A stretch of 64,000 bases of DNA from Erodium maritimum. Lineage: Eukaryota; Streptophyta; Magnoliopsida; Geraniales; Geraniaceae. A program made the position numbers and the translations under genes. Where the stretch lies: the NCBI GenBank assembly GCA_963921825.1, contig OY997594.1:68433675-68497674 (forward strand). Direction: 5' to 3'. Below the pieces are notes generated by a model. The model was not told the DNA's origin and did no database searches. It saw only the letters and a list, made by a program, of their open reading frames with translations. How positions within the stretch are numbered: the first letter of the stretch is position 1; each line of letters starts with the position of its first letter. This document shows, in pieces, positions 1 to 12,096 of this stretch.

Positions 1-1491
1 TCCTGCATTGTGGAAGAGCGAAGAAAATAAAGCTTACAAGTTAACACATATAAACTGTAAAGAGGCAACAACTAGATCAACTGACAAACAGAGATCATAC
101 GATAAGTCTGGTATGTAGGTCAAGCTCCTCATTGACGGCTAGAGCAATATGTTTTGTACTTATTACAGAATCCTCCAACTTCTCAAGGCCCTCATCTTGC
201 TCTGCTTCAAAGATAAACCCAAATAAAGATCAATATGGCGAAGCCCATGCGATGCACCAAAAGACCGAGAATGTTTATTATTCTAAAGTTCTGAAAACTT
301 GCCTTTCATGATTTGTCGTTGAAGACCAACGATACCATGATTATCAAGGCCAGTAGTTCTACTCGTGGCATCGGCTTCCTTTATTTCTGGCCCAAGCAAG
401 CTGTCCCTATTAGCAAAGTTTGACATGTTCAATGCAGAAGCCATCTGGTTCACTTTGGATCTTAAATTCGAAAGCAAGTCCTTGCGGCGATTCATCTCTT
501 TATCTGATCTGTGTAGCGCAAATGGTGTCATTAGTGAACTTCAGGTAGTGGCAATAATAACAAACAGACATCACTTCTAAACCACAAAGCATTGCTTCAT
601 GGTTGTCAACCTCATCAACAGAATTTTAAGGCAAACTAGGGAACATGGTTATATATTTCATTGAAGTTCTTTCAAATGTGAGAAAAATAATACCAAGGAA
701 ACAATGAGATATAAGATGCATATTTCTTGTAATTTCGATTTAAAACGGCCACTTATGTCGGGTCAAGCTTCCACAACTAAAAGGTCAACCTTGTTAGTTG
801 GGTGTGGCCCTAGCTTTCTTAAGTAGCATTTTATTCTTGTTTCTTTTGGATGTAGGTTTACTATCTCAACACTCTCAAATGTCATAACAGGATTGAACTT
901 CTGCATATGCAACGAAGTTCACAGGGGGCTGAGGCTCGGGGAGGCCCACAAGCATTGGCCCATATCGACCAAGTTAACTCTGATACCATGTAAATTTGAA
1001 TTAAAACATGCCACTTATGACAGGCCGTCATTCCAAAACTAAAAGGTTAGCTTAGCTAGTTGGGCGAGACCCTAGCCTTTATAAGTAGCATTTTATTCTT
1101 GTTTCTTTTCGATGTGGATTTAATATCTCAACATTTTATCTGATAGTTTTCACAGTCACTTCACTAAAGACCTTAATCATTATAACACCAATAAATCAAG
1201 AGAATAACCATACACGTTCAGAAAATACTTTGTTAAGGCATGTGATTGGTGCAATTCGATTGAGATCACTTACATTGGCTGTTTTCCAGGAAGCTTTGTC
1301 AAGAGTGACTGTAAGGTATCGAGTCTAGTCCCTAATATCGTAATCTTCCTGCGTATAGCAGACATATGACGCTGAGTATCAGGTCCTGATGCAGGAAGTG
1401 AACTCCGCTCAGAAATCATGCCATTGATATCCTCTGCAAGTTTTGATGCTTCATTATATTCCTTCATCCATGAGTCTGAAGAAGACGCCAT
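1..1491 (-). CDS. SYP51/52: SYP51/52-type Qc-SNARE (syntaxin of plants 5), 5' part; gene continues beyond the left edge
   Basis: Membrane-fusion SNARE of the plant SYP5 family, which acts on trans-Golgi, prevacuolar and vacuolar membranes as the Qc helix of a four-helix bundle. Coding exons on the minus strand: 1491-1274, 508-303, 201-101, and a last exon that begins at position 2 and runs off the window. The splices join in phase and give 175 residues; the family is about 230 aa, so the end of the SNARE helix and the C-terminal membrane anchor are missing. Family landmarks are the start MASSSDSWMKEYNEA, then ISDKEMNRRKD, ALNMSNFANRDSLLGP, and EQDEGLEKLED at the start of the SNARE motif. The start is the first ATG after a 5'-UTR intron acceptor. 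Two oddities: the donor after exon 2 reads GC, not GT, and the helix has His (residue 171, LDLHTRLI) where many Qc-SNAREs have the zero-layer Gln. The family assignment is secure; SYP51 and SYP52 cannot be separated. Confidence 0.93.
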
Positions 1492-2365
1492 TGAACTGGG
1501 GAAAAAATGCAAATCAATAAATAGCTTCTTGTATCATAAAGACATGAAACCATCCACTAAAGATTCTCCATTCTTGTAGCATGCCAAACATTTGTCAAAT
1601 TCACCGAATTCAAGGTATAGAAGTAAGCACCACGAACCTACTAGTAATACCTTATCAACCACAACACAAGCAAAAGGATCAAACATGCATTACCTTAGAT
1701 ATTACAAAGACAGTAAACATCTACACAAAGCATTACATCACCTAAAGCACACTTCGGTCTTGCTCAAGTCATATTCACCAGCCACACAACAACAACAAAA
1801 ATACCCATTTTGAAACACACACAAGCAGAAATTCAAGTCCACCAAGTGGCTTCAGCTAAAATTCAACTTTTTTCATACCTACCAAGTTAGTAAAAAAGTA
1901 AGCATAATTTTGTTTCCCATTCTTCTACATTCAGCTAAAACCCAAAATCTAACATAATTGTCCAATGAAGCTAGACCATCTTAATCTAATAACGAAATTG
2001 AACTCCATCCAGACATGAAACAATTCTTACATCGACAAAAACGCAAAATTCACAAATCAACGGTCAGATTCAGTGCAAAACCCCAACTCTGAAGCAAGAT
2101 TGAAACAGACCCACCAAATTAAACACAACATAAATGCCTTTCCACCAATTTGAAGAAGAAGAAGAAGAAGAAGAAGAAGAAAAAAAAAAAACAGATCGCA
2201 ACTACTCGAAAACTGGAATTGAAGAAGATGCTGAGGGATGGATCTACCTGTGTGATCTGGCTTCTGAATGCGAATCCTCAATTGGGTTCAGTGGAAGTTG
2301 GTGGTGGCGATAAGGATGGAGATCGGCGCCACCATCAACCGTCAGCTTTTGTCCGGCCCCGTCGT
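1492..2365 (-). other. 5' leader exon and 5'-UTR intron of the SYP5-type gene
   Basis: On the minus strand a leader exon of roughly 2365-2248 ends in CACACAG followed by a gtagat donor. The acceptor ccccag lies at 1496-1500, leaving four untranslated bases before the ATG at 1491. The intron is about 750 bases and holds a TTC/T-rich tract near its donor. No other gene is visible in this stretch. The leader boundaries are inferred from splice signals only. Confidence 0.6.
2152..2191. repeat. (GAA)n microsatellite with poly(A)
   Basis: Nine or so GAA repeats run into about eleven A. On the SYP5 strand this is a pyrimidine-rich TTC tract just inside the 5'-UTR intron. The lysine-rich open frame it creates on the plus strand is not a gene. 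Confidence 0.9.
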
Positions 2366-2384
2366 CCTCTCCCTCTCTGTCGCG

Positions 2385-2394
2385 ATTATATATC
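2385..2394 (-). promoter_or_regulatory. Probable TATA box of the SYP5-type gene
   Basis: The minus strand reads gatatataat about 25-30 bases upstream of the inferred leader exon and just before a CT-rich start region. The position suits a TATA box; there is no transcript evidence. Confidence 0.4.
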
Positions 2395-2408
2395 TAAAAG
2401 GTAAAGCA

Positions 2409-2437
2409 TAATAATAATAATAATAACAATAATAATG
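2409..2437. repeat. (AAT)n microsatellite
   Basis: Imperfect aat/aac trinucleotide run upstream of the SYP5-type promoter. From here to about 2820 the sequence is AT-rich intergenic DNA with no gene that I can see. Confidence 0.8.
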
Positions 2438-2819
2438 ACCCCTCGAAACGGCGCCGTATATTGGCGCTCCTGACTTTGTTTATAGTGTAAAATCTCGAAG
2501 ACTCACCTTCCTTTTCGTACGACGTCGCTGTGTAGGAGTGTTGAAATTACCATCCTACCCTACGTGGTCTCAACGTGCCATCGTGAATCATAATTGATCT
2601 GTCCAATAACAATAATGCTGATATAAAAGCATTTCCTATTTGTGTGTAAATTATTTTATTTTTATTTAGTGCTCACGATGAAGGTTAGAATTAGTTGTTT
2701 TTTTAGCATTGAAATTGGGAAATGAAGCAAGATTAAACAAAATGTGAGTGGAAAGTTTAAGAAGGACAAGACAGTTTCGGTGAGAATCGAAACGTTGATC
2801 ATATAATTATGTTGTTCAG

Positions 2820-4900
2820 TTAATCCACCTTGTCAAGCCTCACCTCTAGCACGTCAGGGCCGACTTTATGGGGGAGCATTCCATCCATCTTCGTCGTAAA
2901 CTGAAGAGTCCCCATCAAGCTCCATGTCTGCACGAGATCCTCAGGGGCTCAGGGTGGCTCTCCCAACCACGGTGGTTGTCGAGTAAACCTGGTGTCGTCG
3001 TCGATCGTAAAATCCTCTATTCATCCCTCAGATTGGAGGCGTCATGTGTAGCTTGATCTTAACAAGAATCCGGATCCGAAATAGGTAGTTCCTCGACCGA
3101 GGCTCCGCACGGTCTCCTTGTGGAGGTAGTACAAGATCAACGGGCGCCTCGACCCCGAGCTCTTTCTAGTGTACCATTCGCCAGTGGTCAGATTCAATCA
3201 GGGGTGCCTGTGTTCATGGGTCTACCCTTTGTAGTCGAGGGTTGTGAACATGCAATCGAGGATTGGATTGTGCGTCCTCGACGATCAAATAGAGGCCACA
3301 TTTTTCCGCAACCTCTTCTGGTGCAAGCCACTATGAGGTAGGCCAAAAGATGGGTTTTGGTCGATGTCGGTACCATGCCAGTCGTGGTGGTCGGGAGGTG
3401 ATCATCCTGATCATAAGTAGGAGGTCTTATGCAATAGATCGCGGCCAATAGAAGGAGGGTTGATGGAGACGTGGGAGGGGTATAATTGATATATAAGGGG
3501 TTTCTCCATAGGGAACAATAGGTTGAGCAGATCATGGCTGGACGCCGAGCAGATTGGTGCACCGAGAGGAATGGATTTGGAGGGAGAGGTGGTGAGGGCA
3601 TGTGATCGGGAGTCATGAACAAAGTATGGCACAACGACAGTCTCGTCATCAAGGACCTCGGATATGGTATCTTGGGATTTTACTTAACCTCCCAAGCGAA
3701 GAAGGAGAGAATGCGACGAGGTGAACCCTGGTCCTTCAAGCAAGCACCGTTGATCCTGAAAGACCTCTGAATTGGAATTAATCCAGCCACTTTACCATTC
3801 TCGAGGCTTCAGATGTGGGTGATAGTCTTCGACCTTCCCTAGGAAGGAATCACGACAAAAATGAGCTTCTAGGTTGGAGAAGCACTAGGGGCTTTGTGGA
3901 TGTTTATACCGACGAGGATGGAGTGGCGTGGGGAGGTACCTTGAGCGTCCGATTCTGAAAGGATCTCGCCACACCTCTCCAAAGGACGGCCCGAATAATG
4001 GTCGAGGGACACTAAGCACCAACTCGTGTCTGGATCCAGTACGTTAGACTGTCGAACTTCTTCTTCCAATGCGGGTGTACAAGTCACCAAGGAGCGGAAT
4101 ACCGATAGAGAGCCCAGCAAACCCTCATGTGCTACAACGTTTCGATCTATCCCTCATGGCGCTGGAACGACCTAATATTAAGGCGGGGATTCGAAGGGAT
4201 TGGTCGGAACTCATCCGGCCCACATAATGAATCAATTAGGGTCCATGCTAAGCAATGCACCCATCACCCTCAAACCTCTAGAAGCGAGAGCCTGTGTCCT
4301 ATCAAGATTCCCCCCCCCCCCCCCCCCCCCCCCCCAACTCAAGTTCGATACAAAACATTCTGCCCAAAGCACCAGCACATAAGTGGAGCCAACAACTCGT
4401 GTCCACTATTTCCAACCCATCATCCCCTAGAGCTCGAGTAAGAGGACCAAACGAGGCTGGCATGATACATATTCTTCTACCCACCAGGGAAAACTTTTGG
4501 TTGACACCATGAATTTTCATGCCTCGACGGTAACAGCCATTACCCCAACCGCCCTCCAACCCAAGAAGGGGACCATCAAATTCTACCTCCCGGACGCGAG
4601 GATGAAATCTCCCCTCCGACCTAGAAGAAGAAGAACCAGCCCCAACCCCGACCAAGAAAATAGTCGCTCCGGAAAAAATCGAGACGAGGTCTTCCAAGAA
4701 GTCTCGTCAGGGTCAAAGAGCATCCTATCAAGCAACGAGATGTGTGTGGGGACACACACCTCGCCCTGCCAATGTCGTGTAAGCCCGATAACACGACTCC
4801 CTCATTTCCCGATGTTCTCCCTAGATGCATGTTATCCCCTCATCTGCCCCGATCTTTTCCCACAAGAATCTTCAGGTCGAGTTAGAAAATGATCATCGTA
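2820..4900 (+). mobile_element. Decayed DUF4283/zinc-knuckle ORF of retroelement type (copy 1)
   Basis: No intact frame remains, but at about 3665-3840 a broken frame reads as a DUF4283 core: a stretch like FYLTSQAKKERMRRGEPWSF, then PFSRLQMWV and FDLP. The same core (Phe-rich strand, GEPWSF/GESWSF, SRLQMWV) recurs at 32.1-32.3 kb, so the two are relatives. DUF4283 ORFs in plants are usually LINE-type ORF1 proteins with a downstream CCHC zinc knuckle. Upstream (2820-3600) is GC-richer than the flanks and probably belongs to the same element, but I recognise no domain there. Frameshifts and stops mark it as dead. Element ends are not defined. Confidence 0.5.
4310..4335 (+). repeat. 26-base poly(C) tract
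   Basis: An uninterrupted run of 26 C inside the decayed DUF4283 element; similar C or G tracts occur in the other DUF4283 copies. Exact length is prone to sequencing error. Confidence 0.9.
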
Positions 4901-5259
4901 GAGTACTCTTTCACAACCAACCACTTGGAGATCGCCTCCCAACTACTTTTCCTGTATAATCGGACATTTCGTAATAAAATTAGCGTTCGATACTTATGGG
5001 TTCAAATTATGTTTCGCTTCTTTCCATTTTATCATCTCAATACCTTTTATCTGAATGTAATGATTAATAAAATTCTACTATTATATTAAAAAAAAAATCA
5101 AACTCTAATTGGCGATTTAAAGTCGAATTAATTGGCGAGAGCGAAGATGATCAAAATTTTCGGGATTGAGAGCAATAAAGGCTAAAAAGTATGGGCACAA
5201 GTGAAATTAAGTAGAAGTAAAGGGGGCACCAGAGCAAAGACCTGGAGAAACCAAGATAG

Positions 5260-5411
5260 TTTAGCGAAAAGACAGTAGTGGTAGTGGAGAAAAGCGGCGT
5301 GTCTCGGTTCGTTCTCTTCTCCGATCTCTACCTGAGGAGAGAGAGAGAGAGAGAGAGGGGGGTTTTGAAATCGGCGGGTTCTTCTCCGGCGGAGGAACAG
5401 GGAGGAGGAGG
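5260..5411 (+). promoter_or_regulatory. PPX 5' leader with GA-repeat tract
   Basis: The bases before the PPX start hold a GAGA run at 5336-5357 and then GGGGGG. GA tracts in plant leaders are known binding sites for BBR/BPC proteins; that role here is inference. No clear TATA box is seen. The 4900-5260 stretch upstream is AT-rich without a gene. Confidence 0.45.
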
Positions 5412-8400
5412 ATGTCAGACCTAGACAGGCAAATTGAGCAGCTGAAGAAATGCGAGCCTCTTAAGGAGTCGGAAGTGAAGGCCCTATGCCTGAAAGCCAT
5501 GGAAATCCTCGTCGAAGAGAGCAACGTCCAGAGGGTCGACGCCCCAGTCACGGTGAGTATCCAAAATCACCTTTCTCAGTTTATGTATCTATCTGTATCT
5601 ATCTATGTATGTATATGTATGTGGTGCGCGCTCGTTGATTAGGGTCGGATGCGATTCGGCTGAGAATCGAATGTTTGTTTTGTGGTTTGTTTCTGGGTTT
5701 TGTGTTTGCTTTTTCTAGGGGTTTTATGGGTTTGGTATTGAGGAGCTGGGTTTGGGGAACTTTTAACCTAAAATTTATCTTCCGCTCTTTTGTGATGTAT
5801 GAATCTATTTGCCAGTTAGTTTCAACCTAAATTATATTGGGTCAATTGAAAATTTATCACTTTATTGGGAAGTTGAGGGAACTGAATTAGAGATGAAGAT
5901 TTAGGATTCTTGGTTTGGAAAACTAAAAAACGAGGCTGTAATTTTGAGCTGGTATTAGTTGCAAATGCATTTGGATTTTAATGAATAGGAACTAAACTAA
6001 GTGTTTGAGCTCATAACTCCTGATACCTTACCATCTTAACGTTTGGTCCAAGTATCAGATTAGTTGTAAAGAGGAGATATCTTGGTCAGAGCACTGATTT
6101 TTGTTGTTGTTGATTTATGATAAATTGATTAGAATCACGAAACATGCCTTTGTAAGTGGCTTGTGTTGATATTGGTTGGTGGCATGAGTAGAAAACATCC
6201 AAAATTACACGTTAGCTAGCTCAAAGTTATTCTGATGTGACGTCCAGGGGTGTTATTTTGTACTAAATATTTTAACTCGTGAATGATGAAGCAAAGCAAA
6301 CGCATGAAAGTTATCATAGGAAGGCTTTTTAAGGAGATCTTTTTCTGTTTGAAGAGGGAAATACGCAACAAATTTTGTGTATTGCTACATGTTTCTCCAC
6401 AGGAAAGTGACAGAACAGGACAACTAATTTTGCCTGAGGGCATTTCAACTTTGCATGGGTGAAGTTAATGCATTTTTCACCCTCAAGGATTGAAACATCT
6501 ATAATTAGTAATTGGTTTATAGATTCTTTGTGGAGTGTTTATGTGAATAATGCTAAACGAATTTAAATAATCTAAGTTGTATATGCTATTTTGTTCTGTG
6601 AGCTTCCTTTGTAGCCAAATGCAAAGTACATCCGAAAGAAACTAAATTAAGATCTTGGTGAGACCCTAAAACTTTTTGTTTTTTTGACATGTAAAAATTG
6701 GGTTCAGGTACCATTAGATTAATCTTGGAAATATAAGTTAGAGATAAGCAAGATGACAAAAGTTTGTTGGTTCTTGTGGTCCTTTATATTCTATGCGCAG
6801 TTATCTCAATCTTGTTGAATTCAAAATAGGGTGCTAGAGGTAAAGGTAGAGACCTTCAAGTTAATTGATGTTTGAGTTTAGGTTTTGCTATTATTATTTT
6901 TCTGAGTCTTTGTCACTGGTAGGATAATGTTTCAAATGGTGCACTTACCCAGTGTGATATGGAATTTCATGTGCTCTTGACCTGGTGAGGGGCTGAGTTG
7001 GATTGCCTTGGAAATTCATTAGATATGTTGATGGATTTTTGATTTATTTATCTACAGGTTTAACACAATTTCTTCCTGCTTCTGATGTCTTGTATGTGTC
7101 CCTTACAATGTATGCAGGTGGCTGGCTAGACATAAGCAATGATGCTTGTTTTGCTTCTATCTTCTTATGCTGTTTCTAATAAAGGTTGCAATTCAAGTTT
7201 AATTATATAACTTGGCTGTTTCTATGCACAGATTTGCGGTGATATTCATGGACAGTTTTATGACATGAAAGAGCTTTTCAGAGTTGGTGGTGATTGCCCA
7301 AAGACTAACTACTTGTTTCTTGGAGATTTTGTTGACCGTGGATTTTACTCTGTTGAGACGTTTCTGCTTCTACTTGCATTGAAGGTATTGTTCATGTTAC
7401 TGAAATCGCTTTCATGATTAGCAAACTTTACTTGAGAATGTTTAATGATGCTTGAAGTGTGTGCTGCATCAGTGTCCATGCCAAATACATTTTCTTTGCC
7501 GAATGTTTACTGTTTATTTACTATTTTGCCTGGTTTGTTTGTGTGTTGGTGTATATGTCTGAAGCTTGGTGGATTTGTGTTCAATTGATCCTTGTCTCTC
7601 CATCTTCCCCTTTGACGAATAAATATGCTACATTTTTTAAACCAAACATACAAAAAAACGATTTTTAGCCTCTTTGATGTGTTGGGCACTACAAGACTAT
7701 CATTAACTAAAATTTTCTCTTCAGACACAAAGTTATTGAAAATATGGTATAGTCATGGTGTTCCCACTAATCTCAAACATCTGTGTCTTATATATTGTAT
7801 AATGTAGGACCACTCTAATTATCCTGACTCTTAGATTCGAAACATATAGCCCATACATCTGCAATGATTTTGTTCCCTGTCTTTTTGGCGAACTGAAGCT
7901 AAGGTCGGGAGTTCTGTTAGTGATGTGCTCAAACAAGTATGTTTTCATCGTGGGCTCATTAGACTGTAAAATTCATTGAATGTTCAAAAAAGTGCTACAG
8001 ATTTGAAGATTTTCTTTTTTATTTGTGGAGCTAAGCCATTGACTTATTTTCCTCAAGAGTTCAACTTTTAATGGATTGTGGATTTATTTATCGCCATTGC
8101 ATTGTTTTCTCGGTTAATTTTGTCCCGGTTCATTTTGGATTTGAAGTAATAAAATTGTGGACAATTAGGTGAGATATCCAGACAGGATAACACTCATCAG
8201 AGGGAACCATGAAAGTCGGCAGATCACACAGGTTTATTTTTAATCTCTTTGTTCAATGTCTTTATTTAGAACTTGTTCTGTTTTTGTTTGTAGCCCTTAC
8301 TAGTCATGTGTTCTTGTTAGGTATATGGATTCTATGATGAGTGCCTGCGTAAATATGGGTCGGTCAATGTGTGGAGATATTGCACCGATATATTTGATTA

Positions 8401-11155
8401 TTTAAGGTTTGTCAATTTCCATCAAATAACAGTGGGGCCTATTTGACGAGTATGGGAGCCATGAAAAATAATAGTAGCAACAAAAAGTAAGGGGTAAATT
8501 GCACATGCTATCTTTATGAATTGCCCACAAACACACAACCCCATAGTAAATTTCCATAAACACATGACCCTATAGTAAATTTTCCACAACACATTACTAT
8601 TATGAATTTCCGTGTGTCACCATCATACAAAATGGACAAACCATATATATTTTTAAGATATCACTTACATGTGAGTGTAAATTTTAAGATATCCTAAAAC
8701 TACTCACTCTCACGCTTTATTCTTCCGATTCTAACTTCATTCCGTTCTTGAACTCCTCCATGTAATCATATTGAAATCAGTACATTAAAGGATGGGAATA
8801 GTAGTTTTAGGATATTATTAAATTATAAATTTACGTGCAGGTCACATGACGAAAAAAATCGAAAATTTTGATGGTTTTTGTCTATTTTTTTATGATGGCG
8901 GCACGTTGAAATTCATAAGAGTATTGTGGGCAATTCATAAAGGTAGTTATGTGCAATTAACCCCAAAATAAGTATCTGCCAACTTGTCGTTGAAGTTGCT
9001 TCCAAGACAATTTTCTCTACATTTTTTTGATCTTCCTTTTAATCTCAATTGTGGTTCAATGCAGTCTATCAGCCTTAATCGAGAACAAGATTTTTAGCGT
9101 CCATGGTGGTCTATCTCCTGCTATATCCACATTAGACCAGGTTTTTAAATCCACTCTGAATGATTCAATTTCTATAATGGAACTTTATCCATGATACTAT
9201 ACTGATATTCCATTTGCTAGATTCGAACAATTGATAGGAAGCAAGAAGTGCCTCACGATGGGGCTATGTGTGATCTCATGTGGTCAGATCCTGAAGACAT
9301 CGTCGATGGTTGGGGTTTAAGTCCTCGTGGGGCCGGCTTTCTTTTTGGTGGGAGTGTTGTGGGTACTTTTAACCATACAAATAACATCGACTACATATGC
9401 CGTGCCCATCAGCTGGTAATGGAAGGTTATAAATGGATGTTCAATCACCAGATTGTTACAGTCTGGTCAGCACCGAATTACTGTTACAGGTAGTTTAGTA
9501 TACTCGATATTTTGTCTTTTGTTTTGATGTTCGATGATTGATTTCGTTCTTCGATGTGTTCTTCCAGATGTGGTAATGTAGCTGCTATTCTTGAGCTGGA
9601 TGAGAATTTGAACAAACAGTTTCGTGTATTTGAAGCTGCTCCACAAGTATGTTCAAATAATCCATTTATTTTCTGATTACATGAAACATAATGTATAGTG
9701 ACTATCTGCAAACTGCAAGTTGCAATTCTAAGCATCATCTGTACCTATATAATAATGAATTTCAATTGATCTTTGTGTAAATTGCTCATAGCCGTCTTTA
9801 TGAATTGCCCATAAAAACCCAAATCCATTGTAAAATTTCCACAGACAAATGACTACATCTTCCAAAATAGACGGAAACTATCAAAAAAATCATTTTTTTG
9901 TCGCATGACTTGCACGTGAGTGCAAATTTTAAAATATCCCAGAATTACTCTCCCTCACGCTTTACTCTTTCTATTTCAGTTTGACTCCATTCTCAAAATC
10001 CTCCATGGCATCATATAGAAATCGGAAGATAAAATGATGGGAATGGGTAGTTTTTGAATATTATAAAATTTTAAACTCTCATGTACACCACATGACTGAA
10101 GAAATTGAATTTTTGAGGGTTTCCGTCTATTTTATACGATGGTGACATATGGAAATATGTGAGGGTAGTTATGTGTAAAATTTACTACAATGTCATGTGT
10201 TTGTGGGCAATTCATAAAGGTAGTTATGTGCAGTTAACACTTGATCTTTTACATGATTCACGTTGGTATGAGATTTTACAAATATGTTTGCATGTAATTA
10301 TTATCGTTCGTTGCCTATAATATCTGCTTCACCTGTTGCTTAATTGTTATGGTCAAGTACTGAAGAGGCATTTTGTTTAACGCTGCATCTTATGCTCTAT
10401 CAAGTATGTGGGGAACACTCAAGTGTAAACCAAAAGATTGCAAAAGATAAATATGAAAACTGGAAACTAATCATGGCCATTGGATTACAATTTTAACGGG
10501 AGAGATGTGTCCAACCTTCCAATGTAAAATTAAGTTTCCAAACTTAAGCTTAAATACATCTCAGCCGTTGAAACTAGGATACTTGCAAAAGAGTACTTTG
10601 AGGTATTCACCTTTTGCAACTTGTAGCCCTCTTCTTTGATAATTGCAGAAATGTGCCATGACCTTATCTTTTTGTTGCACTTTGTATAACTTTGTTTCAA
10701 GATTACGCTTTTACCCTTGTAAATTTAGATTTTAAAAATATTAATTAAAGAACATAAATTCTAAATATTCCTTAATTGCCTCACTCTTTGCACAGTACAA
10801 AGAGGAGTGAAAGTAATGGTAAAATTGGATTTTTTGTTTTACTATTTTTTAAATCTAAGTTGTTAGGGTAAAATCATTATTTTATACGAACTGCAAAAAA
10901 AACACAAATTCTGGGTACTTTGTTGCAACTATCGAAGAAGAGGGTCAAGTTGCCAAAAATGAATAAGTCACAATACTTTTTTGCAATTATTCCTTGAAAC
11001 TATAATCCAATGGTCAAAATAGTTTTCATCTGTTTGTTAGCCTCAATTGTATTCAGGCAAAAGAAATTCTCTTATGTCAAGCTGATACACTCGATGAAAT
11101 ACAGGAATCAAGAGGAGCTCCTGCTAGAAAACCCGCTCCAGATTACTTTCTGTGA
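5412..11155 (+). CDS. PPX: Serine/threonine protein phosphatase 4 catalytic subunit (PPX), complete
   Basis: Metal-dependent Ser/Thr phosphatase of the PPP family, the catalytic subunit of the PP4 holoenzyme (nucleus and cytosol). Eight exons: 5412-5552, 7232-7384, 8169-8231, 8321-8406, 9065-9140, 9221-9489, 9568-9646, 11105-11155. All introns are GT-AG and phases agree, giving 305 aa, which is the length of known plant PPX. Signatures in order: start [44 protein letters not shown], and the C-terminal DYFL that PP2A-like enzymes carry as a methylation tail. GDFVDRG and the [11 protein letters not shown] start favour PP4 over PP2A and PP6. All metal-binding residues expected in these motifs are present. 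The start is the first ATG after a GA-rich leader. Three MITEs sit in its introns 4 and 7. Confidence 0.97.
8491..8964. mobile_element. MITE, family A copy 1 (PPX intron 4)
   Basis: A 474-bp element with inverted ends: it begins ggggtaaattgcacatgc and ends with the near reverse complement (gtgcaattaacccc), and tttatgaattgccca faces tgggcaattcataaa. It has no coding capacity. It is related to the copy at 9775-10240. No exact target duplication is visible. Confidence 0.8.
9775..10240. mobile_element. MITE, family A copy 2 (PPX intron 7), 9-bp target duplication
   Basis: Inverted ends gtgtaaattgctcata and its counterpart ending gtgcagttaacac, with tttatgaattgccca facing tgggcaattcataaa. It is flanked by the exact 9-mer ttgatcttt at 9766-9774 and 10241-10249. 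A 9-bp duplication points to Mutator-type transposition. Confidence 0.87.
10577..10993. mobile_element. MITE, family B copy 1 (PPX intron 7), 9-bp target duplication
   Basis: Ends ggatacttgcaaaa and gcaattattcc, with a long imperfect inverted repeat (ttttgcaacttg faces caagttgccaaaa; ccctcttctttgat faces atcgaagaagagg). The flanks are the exact 9-mer ttgaaacta at 10568-10576 and 10994-11002. It belongs to the same family as the element at 14292-15540. Confidence 0.88.
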
Positions 11156-11737
11156 GATCGATTTGCTTAAGTTGTATTTTTGTCAACCGATATGCTCAAT
11201 GTCAGTAAAAACGAGAAGGTATACACAGTTGGTAATGGCCAGGTAAAGTTGATGTCGAGCGACAACCACACGCCAATTTCGACCTTCTTTGACTTTTGTG
11301 TAATAGTAGTGTGCATTCATATCATGATATGCTGTTATGTAGTAGTGAATTCTGAAATATAAGGTTCTTGTTTTTGTTCACTCGATAGAAGAACACGATG
11401 GATCTTTAAATTGTTACCATCTTTGTTCTCGTGATTGACTGATTGGATTGGATAAGGTAGAGGGATTTGCAAAGAACAGTTAGTAGTAATGGAAAAGTTG
11501 TCAGATTTGTTTTTCTTTTGCTGTCAACAAAATGTATGCATTGATATTAGTTACTGCATGGAGTTTAATTCAAGGGTGATATCTGTATTTTTAGCAAGTT
11601 AGATGATCAAATTTATCCATTTCTGTTATATACAGTGGACTGTCCTAAAAAATAAATTGTTAACTTTCTGTAAATTTTTCTCTTGAGCTCCTAATTTTCA
11701 CACTATTACATCTCCTACAAAACATTATATATGTAAA
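11156..11737 (+). other. PPX 3' UTR and downstream flank
   Basis: AT-rich sequence after the PPX stop with no ORF of note. It probably holds the 3' UTR in its first 300 bases; I see no single convincing poly(A) signal. Confidence 0.4.
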
Positions 11738-12096
11738 AAACTTCTGGTCAACTATGTGCGTTTTACACGAACTTATTTAGGTAAACTGTTTTTCATTTGT
11801 TAATCCGTCATCTTGAATGGATAAGTCATGTGACGGTCATATGACATTAATTCTGTTTTTGAAAATGAGACTTTTACAATCTACATTATATGTTTTTCGA
11901 TATTTGTATTCCTCATGTATACGTGTTTTACCATTCAAAACCTTATGTAAACACTTTTATAGGGGTACGTGGAATTTTTTTTAACCTATTAACGAATATG
12001 TAGACGAAAATTAATTCACCATAGTTTTTTACAAAAAAAGAGAGAACAATTTACCGTAATTTTTCGTAAAATGCAGATAGTTGACCGCAAAATGTT
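11738..12096. mobile_element. MITE-like inverted-repeat element between PPX and the LBP/BPI gene
   Basis: The left end reads aaaaacttctggtcaactat and continues gcgttttacacgaa. The right end, reverse complemented, reads gcggtcaactatctgcattttacg, so about 55 bases are imperfectly inverted. No coding potential. No clear target duplication. Confidence 0.65.

Noticed and set aside
2150..2404. Lysine-rich open frame on the plus strand
   Set aside because: It is a translation of a GAA/A microsatellite inside the 5'-UTR intron of the SYP5-type gene.
4302..4697. Open minus-strand frame ending in poly-glycine
   Set aside because: Created by the 26-base C run in a decayed element; no domain.
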